Assembly (NCBI GenBank): GCA_021404785.1
Contig: QWHH01000001.1
Span: 62,001 to 126,000, forward strand
Length of the DNA: 64,000 nt
Direction: 5' to 3'
Origin: Lysobacterales bacterium PRO7
Lineage (GTDB): Bacteria; Pseudomonadota; Gammaproteobacteria; Xanthomonadales; Rhodanobacteraceae
Shown here: piece by piece, positions 53,079 through 61,560 of the stretch
How the letters are laid out: every line of letters begins with the position of its first letter
Numbering within the stretch: position 1 is the first letter of the stretch
Notes under the pieces: model-generated
What the model saw: only the letters and a program-made list of their open reading frames with translations
Databases searched by the model: none
Told to the model about the DNA's origin: nothing
Made by a program: the position numbers and the translations under genes

Positions 53079-53986
53079 TGGCTGTTCCAGGGTACCAAGT
53101 TTGGATGTCACCGTTGCTGGCGCATTTGAGCGATGGCAAGGATCATCGCGTGGCGGACTTGTATGAACCGCTCGCCGATAGCCTGCATCTCTCGCAAGAG
53201 GATCGAAATGAAATGCTGCCAAGCGGCGCGCAGCTCGTTTACATCAACCGTATCGGCTGGGCACGGACGTATCTGAAGAAGGCGGGCCTGATCGAGCAGG
53301 CATCACGCGGCGTGGTGCGCATTACAGCTCGCGGGAAAGAAATTTTGAACTCCCGTCGCGAGCCAATCGATACGGCATTTCTTGGTCAATACCCAGAGTT
53401 TGTTGCGTTTCGCGACAGTGGGCGAAACGGAAGCCATGAAGCGACCGGAAATGCGCAGGGTAATGTTGAAGAGTCGCCAGAGGACACGCTAAATCGTATC
53501 CACACGCAACTGCGAAACGAATTAGCAAATGAGCTTCTCGAACGTATCAAGGCCGCACCACCAGGTTTCTTCGAGAGACTCATCGTCGATTTAATGATCA
53601 AGATGGGCTACGGCGGTTCGCGCGAAGACGCAGGCAGAACTGTCGGCCGTTCCGGTGACGGAGGCATCGATGGCGTTATCAACGAGGATCGTCTCGGCCT
53701 GGATGTGATCTACCTGCAGGCCAAGCGTTGGGAGAACACCGTGGGTCGCCCGGTGGTGCAGGGCTTCGTCGGCAGCCTCGCTGGCAAGCGCGCAAAGAAA
53801 GGCGTGATGATCACAACATCGAACTTCTCCAAGGATGCGCACGAGTATGTGCAGCAGATTGGCGACAAAGTCGTGTTAATCGACGGCGAAACGCTGGGTT
53901 CGCTCATGATCCAGTACGGACTGGCGGTAACGCCCGTCGCCAGTTACGACATCAAACGCGTCGATTCAGATTATTTCGACGAATGA
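53078..53986 (+). CDS. mrr: Mrr-type restriction endonuclease
   Basis: The 302-residue protein has an N-terminal winged-helix (about residues 1-100, ARTYLKKAGLIEQASRGVVRIT) and a C-terminal Mrr catalytic domain with the PD-(D/E)xK-like residues in GDGGIDGVI and YLQAKRW. It is a type IV restriction system that cuts methylated DNA. A linker rich in Glu, Asn and Gly lies near residues 110-150. Its ATG overlaps the aceE stop by one base, so it is expressed with a core metabolic gene. Its composition looks slightly less GC-rich than its neighbours, which suggests transfer. Confidence 0.87.
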   Translation: MAVPGYQVWMSPLLAHLSDGKDHRVADLYEPLADSLHLSQEDRNEMLPSGAQLVYINRIGWARTYLKKAGLIEQASRGVVRITARGKEILNSRREPIDTAFLGQYPEFVAFRDSGRNGSHEATGNAQGNVEESPEDTLNRIHTQLRNELANELLERIKAAPPGFFERLIVDLMIKMGYGGSREDAGRTVGRSGDGGIDGVINEDRLGLDVIYLQAKRWENTVGRPVVQGFVGSLAGKRAKKGVMITTSNFSKDAHEYVQQIGDKVVLIDGETLGSLMIQYGLAVTPVASYDIKRVDSDYFDE

Positions 53987-53987
53987 A

Positions 53988-54254
53988 TCACCGCGGCCGC
54001 GACCGCTTCAACGCCGGATTGAGACGATCCAGGTCGGCTTGCACCTGCTCCGGGGTTCGTTCGTAAACGATCTCACGCCCCAGCGCCTTGCCGGAGAACG
54101 CAGTCTTGTTCGGTGTCGGCGTCATGTCGCACTTGACGCTATGCACGCCGGCGCCGAGCACCACCGTGATCCGATGCGCGTGCTTTTCGAACACCACGAC
54201 ATCCATCAACTTGCCGGATTCGGTGATGCGAACCGTGATTTTTTCGATATCCAT
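53988..54254 (-). CDS. Small protein of unknown function
   Basis: The 88-residue protein has no signal peptide or recognised domain. Its N-terminal half is a beta-rich segment (MDIEKITVRITESGKLMDVV) and a second one is followed by a helix rich in Glu, Gln and Arg (TPEQVQADLDRLNP). It could be a small regulatory or adaptor protein. The stop lies 1 nt from the Mrr gene end. Support is limited to a complete frame and an ATG with weak upstream purines. Confidence 0.55.
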   Translation of the reverse strand: MDIEKITVRITESGKLMDVVVFEKHAHRITVVLGAGVHSVKCDMTPTPNKTAFSGKALGREIVYERTPEQVQADLDRLNPALKRSRPR

Positions 54255-54351
54255 GCAAGTCTCGCGGCTGCGGCGGGTCGGTGGAGTCTACGCCTCGGCG
54301 GGCACCGCGAATGGCTTGCGGTCGCTGGATCGAGCGTGACGGCGAAATAAT

Positions 54352-54367
54352 CCGCCGCTCGCGGCGG
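54352..54367 (+). terminator. Hairpin upstream of msrA
   Basis: CCGCCGC (54352-54358) and GCGGCGG (54361-54367) make a tight 7-bp stem with a 2-nt loop. It lies between the small protein gene and the TATGCT hexamer of msrA. Its role is uncertain; it may end or attenuate transcription. Confidence 0.35.
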
Positions 54368-54401
54368 TCTCATCGTGCAGTATGCTCGAAGGAAGAAACC
54401 C

Positions 54402-55019
54402 ATGCTGCGCCAACTTTTCGCCACAGGATTGCTCATGATCGTCACCCAGCTCGGGGCGCAGGCCGCGCCCGTGGAACGGCCCACCGCGCCGGCACATGCC
54501 GAAACCATCACGTTGGGAGGCGGTTGTTTCTGGTGCCTGGAAGCCGTGTTCGAAGAGTTGAAGGGCGTGGTCAGCGTGACTTCGGGTTACGCCGGCGGAC
54601 ACGTCGCGAATCCCGATTACGAACAGGTTTCCAGCGGCACGACCGGCCATGCCGAAGTGGTGCAGATCGTGTTCGATCCGCAAGTGTTGCCGCTGGATGT
54701 GCTGCTGCACGTGTACTTCACCATCCACGATCCGACCACGCTCGACCGCCAGGGCAACGATGTCGGCACGCAATATCGGTCAGTCGCGTTCTATCGTGAC
54801 GCAGCGCAGAAGGCCGCGATCGACAAGGCCATCGCCGAAGCCGGTCGCGAGTATTCCGGCAAGATCGTCACGCAAGTCGAACCGTTCACCGTGTTCTACA
54901 AGGCGGAAAACTACCATCAGGAATATTTCCGCCTGCATGGCACGCAGCCGTATTGCCAGCTCGTGATTGCGCCGAAGGTGGCGAAGTTCAGGAAGAAATT
55001 TCACGACTGGCTGAAATAA
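54402..55019 (+). CDS. msrA: Exported peptide methionine-(S)-sulfoxide reductase
   Basis: The 205-residue MsrA has the catalytic cysteine 42 in GGGCFWCLE, followed by FYKAENYHQEYFR near residue 176 that recycles it. An N-terminal signal peptide (about residues 1-22) makes it periplasmic. It repairs oxidised methionine in envelope proteins. The start at 54402 is backed by GAAGGAAG at -6 and by the TATGCT hexamer at 54381-54386. Together with the free-Met reductase at 9214 it forms a second reductase in a different compartment. Confidence 0.94.
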   Translation: MLRQLFATGLLMIVTQLGAQAAPVERPTAPAHAETITLGGGCFWCLEAVFEELKGVVSVTSGYAGGHVANPDYEQVSSGTTGHAEVVQIVFDPQVLPLDVLLHVYFTIHDPTTLDRQGNDVGTQYRSVAFYRDAAQKAAIDKAIAEAGREYSGKIVTQVEPFTVFYKAENYHQEYFRLHGTQPYCQLVIAPKVAKFRKKFHDWLK

Positions 55020-55023
55020 ATCC

Positions 55024-56094
55024 TTATTCGAACAACTCCGGCTGCGGCAACTCATCCGCATCGCAGAAATTGTGCAAGCCGACACCGGCAAGACGATAAA
55101 GCGTCGTCTCCGGCATGCCGACGCGCTCGATCAGCGACGCGGCGATCTCCACGAATTCGGTTTCCGACTGCGGCCGCGCGGTCGGCGTATGGCTGCGGGT
55201 GAGAATGTGGAAATCCGCGGTCTTGAGCTTGAGTACCACGGTGCGGCCGATGCGATCGGTCTTGCGGCTGTCGGCCCAGGTTTGTGCAGCTAGCCTGCGA
55301 ATCGCCGGTTCCAGCCCCGACAGCGGCAAGTCGCGCTCGAACGTGTCCTCGTTCGAGATCGACTGCACCGGCTGGTCGGCTTCCACCGGCCGCTCGTCGA
55401 TACCTCGCGCAAGCTCATGCAAGCGTCGGCCGTAGCGTCCGAAGCGCTGTTCGAGATCGCGCGCGTCGCGCAAACGCAGATCCGCGCAGGTGCGGATGCC
55501 GAGCGCGGCGAGCCTGGCGTCCATCACCTTGCCCACGCCCGGAATCTTGGCCACCGCCAGCGGCGCGAGGAAGGCTTCGGCCTGATGCGGGCGGATCACG
55601 AACAGCCCATTCGGCTTGCGCCAGTCCGAAGCGATCTTGGCCAAAAACTTGTTCGGCGCGACTCCTGCTGATGCGGTCAGCGATGTTTCATCGACGATCG
55701 ACTTGCGGATGGACTTGGCGACGGCGGTGGCTGAATCCAATCCCGACTTCGGCGCGGTGACGTCCAGGTACGCCTCGTCCAGCGACAGCGGTTCGACCAG
55801 ATCGGTATGGCGCAGGAAGATCTCGCGGATCTGTTTCGATACCACGCGATAGCGCGAAAAATCCGGCGCCACGAAGATTGCGCGCGGACACAGGCGTTCG
55901 GCTCGCACCGCCGGCATCGCCGAGCGCACGCCGAATTTGCGCGCCTCGTAGGACGCCGCGCACACTACCGAGCGCGCGCCGCGCCACGCGACCACGACAG
56001 GCTTGCCGCGCAGCTTCGGATCGTCGCGCTGCTCGACGCTGGCATAGAACGCGTCCATGTCGACGTGCACGATCTTGCGGGCGGAGACATCCAT
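55024..56094 (-). CDS. dinB: DNA polymerase IV (DinB)
   Basis: The 356-residue Y-family polymerase has the catalytic motif VDMDAFYASVEQ near residue 11, LSLDEAYLDVT near 103, GIRTCADLRLRD near 185, and a little-finger domain at the C-terminus. It copies past damaged bases and makes frameshift errors. The start at 56094 matches the family. CACAAT lies 6 nt before the ATG on the minus strand, a possible leaderless arrangement. No LexA box is seen in the leader. Confidence 0.93.
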   Translation of the reverse strand: MDVSARKIVHVDMDAFYASVEQRDDPKLRGKPVVVAWRGARSVVCAASYEARKFGVRSAMPAVRAERLCPRAIFVAPDFSRYRVVSKQIREIFLRHTDLVEPLSLDEAYLDVTAPKSGLDSATAVAKSIRKSIVDETSLTASAGVAPNKFLAKIASDWRKPNGLFVIRPHQAEAFLAPLAVAKIPGVGKVMDARLAALGIRTCADLRLRDARDLEQRFGRYGRRLHELARGIDERPVEADQPVQSISNEDTFERDLPLSGLEPAIRRLAAQTWADSRKTDRIGRTVVLKLKTADFHILTRSHTPTARPQSETEFVEIAASLIERVGMPETTLYRLAGVGLHNFCDADELPQPELFE

Positions 56095-56207
56095 TTGCGG
56101 ATTGTGCGCGTCGCGTAGTCGATTTCCTACACGCCGGCGCGGCGTGCGCCGATTGGCCGATCCCGACCGAATCGCGATGCTGTCCGCCACTCGACGGAGG
56201 GCAGGTC

Positions 56208-56780
56208 ATGCAGCACGATCTACACATCGCGACCGGGCGCAGCATGCGCTGGTACGAATGGCTGGCGGGATTATTCCTGTTGAGTCTGGCCTTCGGCGTG
56301 CGTGCCGGCGCGGTCTACAAATGCGTGGATGCGTCCGGCGCGATCACATTCCAGGATCAAATCTGCGCAGCGGTACAGGCACAAAAGGAGGTGGAAATCG
56401 CGCCGGCGCCTGCTTTTGCGCCATCTCCGAAGTACGCCATCGATACGCGTTCATCGCGATCTGATCATAGATCCGCACGATTCGAAACGCGCGGCAGCCA
56501 TCGTGACACTGCCTACGAATGCCGCGCCAGTGATGGCCGCGTGTTCTACCGACTCGGCGCTTGTCCGCGCTCACTGGCAGCGGACGGAAGCGGCGTCAGT
56601 CATGGCAATGGCCGAGGTCGCGGTGGCAGCAGTTCCGTGAGCGTGTCCGGGCAGCCGATTCCGCGCGAGGAAGCGTGCGCACAGATGCGCCGAGCCGGTT
56701 CCATCGGCCGCGGCGGGCACGAATTCGACGAACACGTGTCCACGTATGACAAAAATCTGGGTCGCGATCCCTGCGCCTGA
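56208..56780 (+). CDS. DUF4124 exported protein
   Basis: The 190-residue protein has a signal-like start (YEWLAGLFLLSLAFGVRAGA) after a short hydrophilic N-terminus, then VYKCVDASGAITFQDQICA, the DUF4124 core. The rest is Arg/Ser/Gly-rich and disordered, with a late Cys pair (YECRASDGRVFYRLGACP). It is related to the protein at 34436. CGGAGGG precedes the ATG. Its function is unknown. Confidence 0.75.
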   Translation: MQHDLHIATGRSMRWYEWLAGLFLLSLAFGVRAGAVYKCVDASGAITFQDQICAAVQAQKEVEIAPAPAFAPSPKYAIDTRSSRSDHRSARFETRGSHRDTAYECRASDGRVFYRLGACPRSLAADGSGVSHGNGRGRGGSSSVSVSGQPIPREEACAQMRRAGSIGRGGHEFDEHVSTYDKNLGRDPCA

Positions 56781-56824
56781 GACGAAGATCGGGTATCTTT
56801 GGCGCCCTGCGACTGGGGTGCCGC

Positions 56825-57550
56825 ATGTCATCGAAGTCTTCGCTGTTCATCGCCGTGATCGCCACGGTTCTGTCTGCCTGTTCCGGCGGCAACGCACCGC
56901 CGCCGGTGGATCCGGCGCTCGCCGCAAAAGCCGCAATGGAAGCCAAGGCGGCGAAACAAACCGCGCTCTACGAGCAAATGCGCAAGAGCGGAAGTTGGGA
57001 TATCGCCGTGTCGCTGGGTAGCGAAGTCCTGGCGAATTGGCCGGATTCGACCGCAGCGGGCGAGGTCAGGAAGACCCTGGACGAAACACGCGACAAAGCC
57101 GCTACCATCGCCAATATGCGCCGGCTTGCCGGTCTGTGGAGTTACACCGTCACGGCCGAGGATGGCGGCACGCAATACGCTGCCGCGATCGCGAGCAAGG
57201 AGACGCCGAGGTTACCCAACGCGCGCCTGCGTCTGGTCCTACGCCAGCATCCGAAGTGGGGCCAGAGCGTGTACCTGCTGCTCGACAACGCCACGTTCGA
57301 CTGCAAGGGTGCCTGCGCGACCTTGCCGGTCAGTTTCGACGGCGCCAAGCCGCAACACATGAAGGCGACGATTCCGCCGACCGGTGAGCCGGCCCTGTTC
57401 ATCGACGACGACAAGGGCTTCATCGCCAGGCTCGAAAAGGCGAAAACCATTACCGTTGGCGTCAAGCTCAAGGGCAGTGGCGAATTCAATGCGGAGTTCG
57501 AAGTCGGCGGTTTCGACCCGTCAAGGCTGCCGGCGAAGCCGAAGAAGTAA
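56825..57550 (+). CDS. Lipoprotein of unknown function
   Basis: The 241-residue protein has a lipoprotein signal (lipobox LSAC, Cys19). Its first 80 residues form a helical stretch (LAAKAAMEAKAAKQTALYEQ), and a beta-sandwich-like C-terminal part includes one Cys pair (FDCKGACATLPVSFDG). No domain is recognised. A TATCTT hexamer lies 25 nt before the ATG with a short leader and no strong ribosome site. A hairpin follows at 57538. Confidence 0.7.
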   Translation: MSSKSSLFIAVIATVLSACSGGNAPPPVDPALAAKAAMEAKAAKQTALYEQMRKSGSWDIAVSLGSEVLANWPDSTAAGEVRKTLDETRDKAATIANMRRLAGLWSYTVTAEDGGTQYAAAIASKETPRLPNARLRLVLRQHPKWGQSVYLLLDNATFDCKGACATLPVSFDGAKPQHMKATIPPTGEPALFIDDDKGFIARLEKAKTITVGVKLKGSGEFNAEFEVGGFDPSRLPAKPKK

Positions 57551-57560
57551 TTTCTTCGGC
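57538..57560. terminator. Hairpin across the stop codon of the lipoprotein gene
   Basis: GCCGAAGAA (57538-57546) pairs with TTCTTCGGC (57552-57560) around a 5-nt loop that includes the TAA codon. It stands between convergent genes and has no T-run, so it is terminator-like only. Confidence 0.45.
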
Positions 57561-57572
57561 GTTGTGCAAGCC

Positions 57573-58757
57573 TCAAACCAGATGCAAGTCTTCCGCTCTG
57601 GTCTGTGGAAACACCTTCGCGAGCTGTGTCGAATTCAAGCCCCACAACCGCGCGAACACGCCGCCGAGCAGGCTGCGGTAATCGTTGAGCACGGGGAAGT
57701 CGCGGTTCTGCAACAGGTTTTCCTGCGTCACGCGCACCTGTTCGCCGGCGACGCGACCGCCGTTGATGCCGCCACCAAGCACCCAATAGACCGAACCATG
57801 ACCGTGGTCGGTGCCCTTGTTGCCGTTCTCGCGGAAAGTGCGCCCGAATTCGGACACGACCACGACCGTGGTGTCTTTCCAGTCATCTTCCATCGCTTTC
57901 GCGTACGCGGCGAGACCACGCGACAGATTGCCGAGATTGTTCGCGAGCGCGCCCTGCGCGCCGCCTTCGCCGACGTGGGTGTCCCAACCGCCGACGTCGA
58001 TGAAGCCGAGCCGGTACTTGTCGCGCATCATCTGCGCAATGCGCGGCGCCTGTTGCGTGAATCCATACGCGTTCACCGCACCGCGGCTGGCCTTCATCAT
58101 CTCGTCGGCGAATTCGCCGGCGACCTGCTGGCGCAGCGCCAGGCCTTCGGCCACCGGTTGCGCCAGCGCCGTGTCCTTGTACATGTCGGCGAGGATCGCC
58201 GTTTGACGTGCATCGAACGCGGCCTTGCCCACGCGCGCGAGGGAAATGTTCGGCACGTCGCCGCCGCCCTGGAAACTCAACGGCAGGGATTGCGTGAACG
58301 CGATCGGCGCGGCGCTGCCGTTCAATGCGCCGGACAGGCGCGCAAGGAATCCGGAACGGTCGGCGTGATCGTTTTCCGGCAGGCCGTGCTCGATGTCGTC
58401 CTGCGTTTCGAAGTGGCTGCGCGACAGGTTCGGCGTGCCGGCGAACGGCACGAAGGCGAGTTGTTTTTTTGCGTACAGCGGTTCCAGCGCTTCGCGCACG
58501 GCGGGCGCGAGCGCCCAGTCGGCATCGAGGCGCAATGCGCCGGCGGCGGCCGAATCGGGCCGCGCGATGGCGATGCTCGGACGCGACTCGTAGTAGAAGT
58601 CGCTCGCGTAGGGCACCAGCAAGTTCGCGCAGTCGTAGCCGCCGCGCAGGAAAACGAGCAGAAAGCGCGGCGAGGATGCCGGCGCGGCGAACAGGCGTCC
58701 CGCCAATCCGGCGGCGGGCAGTGCGGCGAGCGTGGTAAGGAAATGGCGGCGATTCAT
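57573..58757 (-). CDS. DUF1501 protein with Tat-type signal
   Basis: The 394-residue protein begins with a twin-arginine signal (MNRRHFLTTLAALPAAGLAG), then the DUF1501 fold, a relative of alkaline phosphatase and sulfatase (FLLVFLRGGYDCANLLVPY, FGRTFRENGNKGTDHGHG near residue 310). It is usually paired with DUF1800, as here: the two genes lie 10 nt apart. The function is unknown, perhaps with polymers or c-type cytochrome envelope processes. GAGG lies 7 nt before the ATG, and a longer frame to 58964 is rejected. Confidence 0.88.
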   Translation of the reverse strand: MNRRHFLTTLAALPAAGLAGRLFAAPASSPRFLLVFLRGGYDCANLLVPYASDFYYESRPSIAIARPDSAAAGALRLDADWALAPAVREALEPLYAKKQLAFVPFAGTPNLSRSHFETQDDIEHGLPENDHADRSGFLARLSGALNGSAAPIAFTQSLPLSFQGGGDVPNISLARVGKAAFDARQTAILADMYKDTALAQPVAEGLALRQQVAGEFADEMMKASRGAVNAYGFTQQAPRIAQMMRDKYRLGFIDVGGWDTHVGEGGAQGALANNLGNLSRGLAAYAKAMEDDWKDTTVVVVSEFGRTFRENGNKGTDHGHGSVYWVLGGGINGGRVAGEQVRVTQENLLQNRDFPVLNDYRSLLGGVFARLWGLNSTQLAKVFPQTRAEDLHLV

Positions 58758-58767
58758 GGTCGTTACC

Positions 58768-60270
58768 TCAACGGTAATTGGATTCGGGCGCGGCGAGCAG
58801 GTAGGTGTTCCATTCCGGCGGCGATTGCGCCTTGCCCAGAGCCGCCAGCGTAGGTTGCGACAGCCACGGTTTGATTGCCTGGGCGAACAATTGCCCTGAA
58901 AGCTGCGGCACCGTGGGCATGGCCACGCCATCGAACAACTGCACGTCGCCGACGCCAATCGCACGCGCCAGTTCGAAGCGCGCGCTCATTTGCCCGGACG
59001 AATCCCACGCGCTGGAAACCAGCGGGTATCCGTCCGGCGTCTGATGCCCGAATTCGCCTTCGCCCTGGCTGTTCAACCACGCGATCAGGCGGCGCGGATC
59101 CGGCGCGGCGCGGCCGTCGTAGGCCAGGCGCACGGACGAAACCACGTAGTGCATCGGGTCCTTGAACTTGCTGCCGAGCGACGCGGCGAACTGCGGCGAG
59201 TCGAACAACGTGCGCAGCACCGAACGGATGTCGCCGTGCGTGCGCTGGAACGTGTCGGCCATCGCATCGACGAGCGCGGCCGGCGGATTGTCGGAAACGA
59301 AATAGGTTGCAAGCTCGCCGGAGATGAAATGCGCGCAGGCCGGTTGCGCCACGAGCAGGTCAACGGCCTGGCGCACCTCGTCGAAACCGCTGCCGCGGAT
59401 GGTGTGGCCGAGCAGCACCTTGTCGCCAAAATCATGGCGTGCCGGATTGAACTCGAAACCGTCGTGGCGAACGTAGCGTGCCTGCAGGTTCGGGTGCAGT
59501 CGCGGTTCGCGCAGATTCAGCGCCACGCCGACGCCGGTGAGGACGCGCACCATTTCCTGCACATCGTTTTGCGTGTAACCCGCATTCACGCCGAGCGTGT
59601 GCAATTCCATCAGCTCGCGCGCGTAGTTTTCGTTGTGATGCTTGGCTTCGTTGCGCGCGTTGTCCAGGTACACCAGCATCGCCGGATGGGTCAGCGTGGC
59701 CATGACGAGGTCGCGGAAATTGCCGAGCGCGTTCGGCCGGATCGCGCTTTCGACGTAATCGGCATCGAGCCAGGCTTCCGGACCCTTGCGATCGAACACG
59801 TTGAAGTGGTTCAGCCAGAACCAGACCATCTGTTCCTTCAATTGCGCCGGCGAATAGATAGCGCGCAGCATTTCGCGCTCCTGGGTCTGCACGGCCAGCG
59901 CGACGCCTTGTTTGCGCAGCGCCTTGCGCGCTTCGACCTTGGCCTGCGCATCGTCGATGGATTTGAGCTGGTCGCGCGCAGCGGCAAGCGCAGCGATGTC
60001 GTCCCCGATCGATTGGTGCGAGATCGGCATGGCGTCGATCTGCGCCAGCACCGCCGGCGGCAGGCGTTCGTCGCGCGCAGCGAGTTGCGCGTCGAGATAG
60101 CCGCTGCGTCCAAGTCGCTCGAACTCGGCAAGGCTGGTCGAGTTCACGCCGTAGGTGATGCGATCCAGCCATTGCAGGTCGGCATGGCTTGGTGGGGTGG
60201 CGGCCTGCGCGCTGCTGGCGGCCGTGATGATGGCGGCGGTGGAGGCAAACAGGATGCGGTGGCGCAGCAT
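58768..60270 (-). CDS. DUF1800 exported protein
   Basis: The 500-residue protein has a signal peptide (FASTAAIITAASSAQA) and the DUF1800 fold, with LNHFNVFDRKG near residue 155, NYARELMELHTLGVNAGYTQ near 205, and an ending in LAAPESNYR. It precedes DUF1501 in one operon. The two proteins always co-occur and are thought to form a periplasmic unit of unknown role. The longer frame that begins at 60360 overlaps the GlcF-like gene and is not used. It is divergent from that gene. Confidence 0.87.
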   Translation of the reverse strand: MLRHRILFASTAAIITAASSAQAATPPSHADLQWLDRITYGVNSTSLAEFERLGRSGYLDAQLAARDERLPPAVLAQIDAMPISHQSIGDDIAALAAARDQLKSIDDAQAKVEARKALRKQGVALAVQTQEREMLRAIYSPAQLKEQMVWFWLNHFNVFDRKGPEAWLDADYVESAIRPNALGNFRDLVMATLTHPAMLVYLDNARNEAKHHNENYARELMELHTLGVNAGYTQNDVQEMVRVLTGVGVALNLREPRLHPNLQARYVRHDGFEFNPARHDFGDKVLLGHTIRGSGFDEVRQAVDLLVAQPACAHFISGELATYFVSDNPPAALVDAMADTFQRTHGDIRSVLRTLFDSPQFAASLGSKFKDPMHYVVSSVRLAYDGRAAPDPRRLIAWLNSQGEGEFGHQTPDGYPLVSSAWDSSGQMSARFELARAIGVGDVQLFDGVAMPTVPQLSGQLFAQAIKPWLSQPTLAALGKAQSPPEWNTYLLAAPESNYR

Positions 60271-60323
60271 GGCGGGCTCCGGATGGCTTTGACCTGGAAC
60301 AACGCGGCAGTGGCCGTGGCGTT

Positions 60324-60329
60324 TACAAT
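60324..60329 (+). promoter_or_regulatory. -10 hexamer TACAAT of the GlcF-like gene (leaderless)
   Basis: TACAAT ends 6 nt before ATG 60336, without a Shine-Dalgarno. Confidence 0.65.
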
Positions 60330-60335
60330 TCGCCC

Positions 60336-61556
60336 ATGCAAGCAAACGTAAAGGTGGCATCGGCCATGGAAGTGCGTATCGCCGCGCTGGCCGACAGGTG
60401 CGTCAAATGCGGATTGTGCCTGCCGCATTGCCCGACCTACCGCCTTGCGGCGACCGAGGCCGAGTCCCCGCGCGGTCGCATCGCGTTCGCGCAGGTGCTG
60501 GCCGAGGGAAAACTCGAACGTACACCTTCGATTCTTGCGCATCTGGACAACTGCCTGGCTTGCATGGCCTGCGAACGCGTGTGTCCGTCAAACGTTCAAT
60601 ACGGCGAACTAATCACGACGACGCGCGCGTGGTTGCGCGGCGCCAAGTCATCGGGCGCGATGGGTTGGCTGATTGCGAAACCGCGGTTGCTTGGCATGTT
60701 GCTGCGCGTGGCAAATCTGCCGGTGGTGCGCGGCATCGTCCGTAGCCGCGCGATGCAGGGGTTGGTGCGTCCGTTCGGAATGGATCGCATGCTGGCCGAG
60801 TTGCCGCGACTGCCGCAAGTGGATGCGCCGGCATCGCGTACTCCTGCGCATCCACGCAGGCGAGTGGGACTATTCCTTGGCTGCGTCGCTGCAAGTGTGG
60901 ATCGCGACGTGCATGCGGCGGCGCAAGTGCTATTGCACGCGCTCAGCTACGAAGTGATGCTGCCGCGCGATCAAGGCTGTTGCGGTGCTCTGGCCTTGCA
61001 CGACGGCGATGCGGTCCAGGCGAATTCACTCGGTGCTGCGTTGCGCTCGGCGTTCGATGGCACGGGCGTGGATACCGTGTTGGTGTCTGCATCCGGTTGC
61101 TTCGGCACCCTGCGAGATCATGTCTTTGCCGATTCGAAACTTCGAGTCCGCGAAGTCCATGAATTCCTTTATGCGGATTCGGGTTTCGACACACTGAAAT
61201 TTCGTGCATTGCCCGAGCGCATCGCCGTGCATACGCCCTGCACGCAGCGCAATGTCGCGCGCGCGGACGGCGCGATCGCGCGCCTGCTGGCGCGGATTCC
61301 GCAACTGCAAATCGATGCACTGCCCGCACCACCCGGCTGCTGCGGCGCGGCGGGAGACTATTTCCTGCATCATTCGGAGAATGCCGACGCATTGCGCGCG
61401 CAGACGCTGGATGCCGCGCTGGCATTTCAGCCTGAAAAGCTCGTTACCAGCAATGTCGGCTGCCGGATCTTCCTCGGCAATGGTTTGCGCGAATGCGCGG
61501 CGGAAGTCTCCGTGATCCATCCGCTTGTGTTGCTCGCGCGGCAACTGGAGAATTGA
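60336..61556 (+). CDS. Fe-S binding protein, GlcF-like
   Basis: The 406-residue protein has two 4Fe-4S cluster motifs at the N-terminus ([11 protein letters not shown] near residue 22 and [11 protein letters not shown] near 72) and two CCG domains (GCCGALALH near 212 and GCCGAAGDY near 335). It resembles the iron-sulfur subunit of glycolate oxidase. No GlcD or GlcE partner is in this window, so the partner dehydrogenase must be elsewhere or different. TACAAT (60324-60329) lies 6 nt before ATG 60336 without a ribosome site, so this is a leaderless case; ATG 60366 is the alternative start. Confidence 0.87.
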   Translation: MQANVKVASAMEVRIAALADRCVKCGLCLPHCPTYRLAATEAESPRGRIAFAQVLAEGKLERTPSILAHLDNCLACMACERVCPSNVQYGELITTTRAWLRGAKSSGAMGWLIAKPRLLGMLLRVANLPVVRGIVRSRAMQGLVRPFGMDRMLAELPRLPQVDAPASRTPAHPRRRVGLFLGCVAASVDRDVHAAAQVLLHALSYEVMLPRDQGCCGALALHDGDAVQANSLGAALRSAFDGTGVDTVLVSASGCFGTLRDHVFADSKLRVREVHEFLYADSGFDTLKFRALPERIAVHTPCTQRNVARADGAIARLLARIPQLQIDALPAPPGCCGAAGDYFLHHSENADALRAQTLDAALAFQPEKLVTSNVGCRIFLGNGLRECAAEVSVIHPLVLLARQLEN

Positions 61557-61560
61557 CGTC

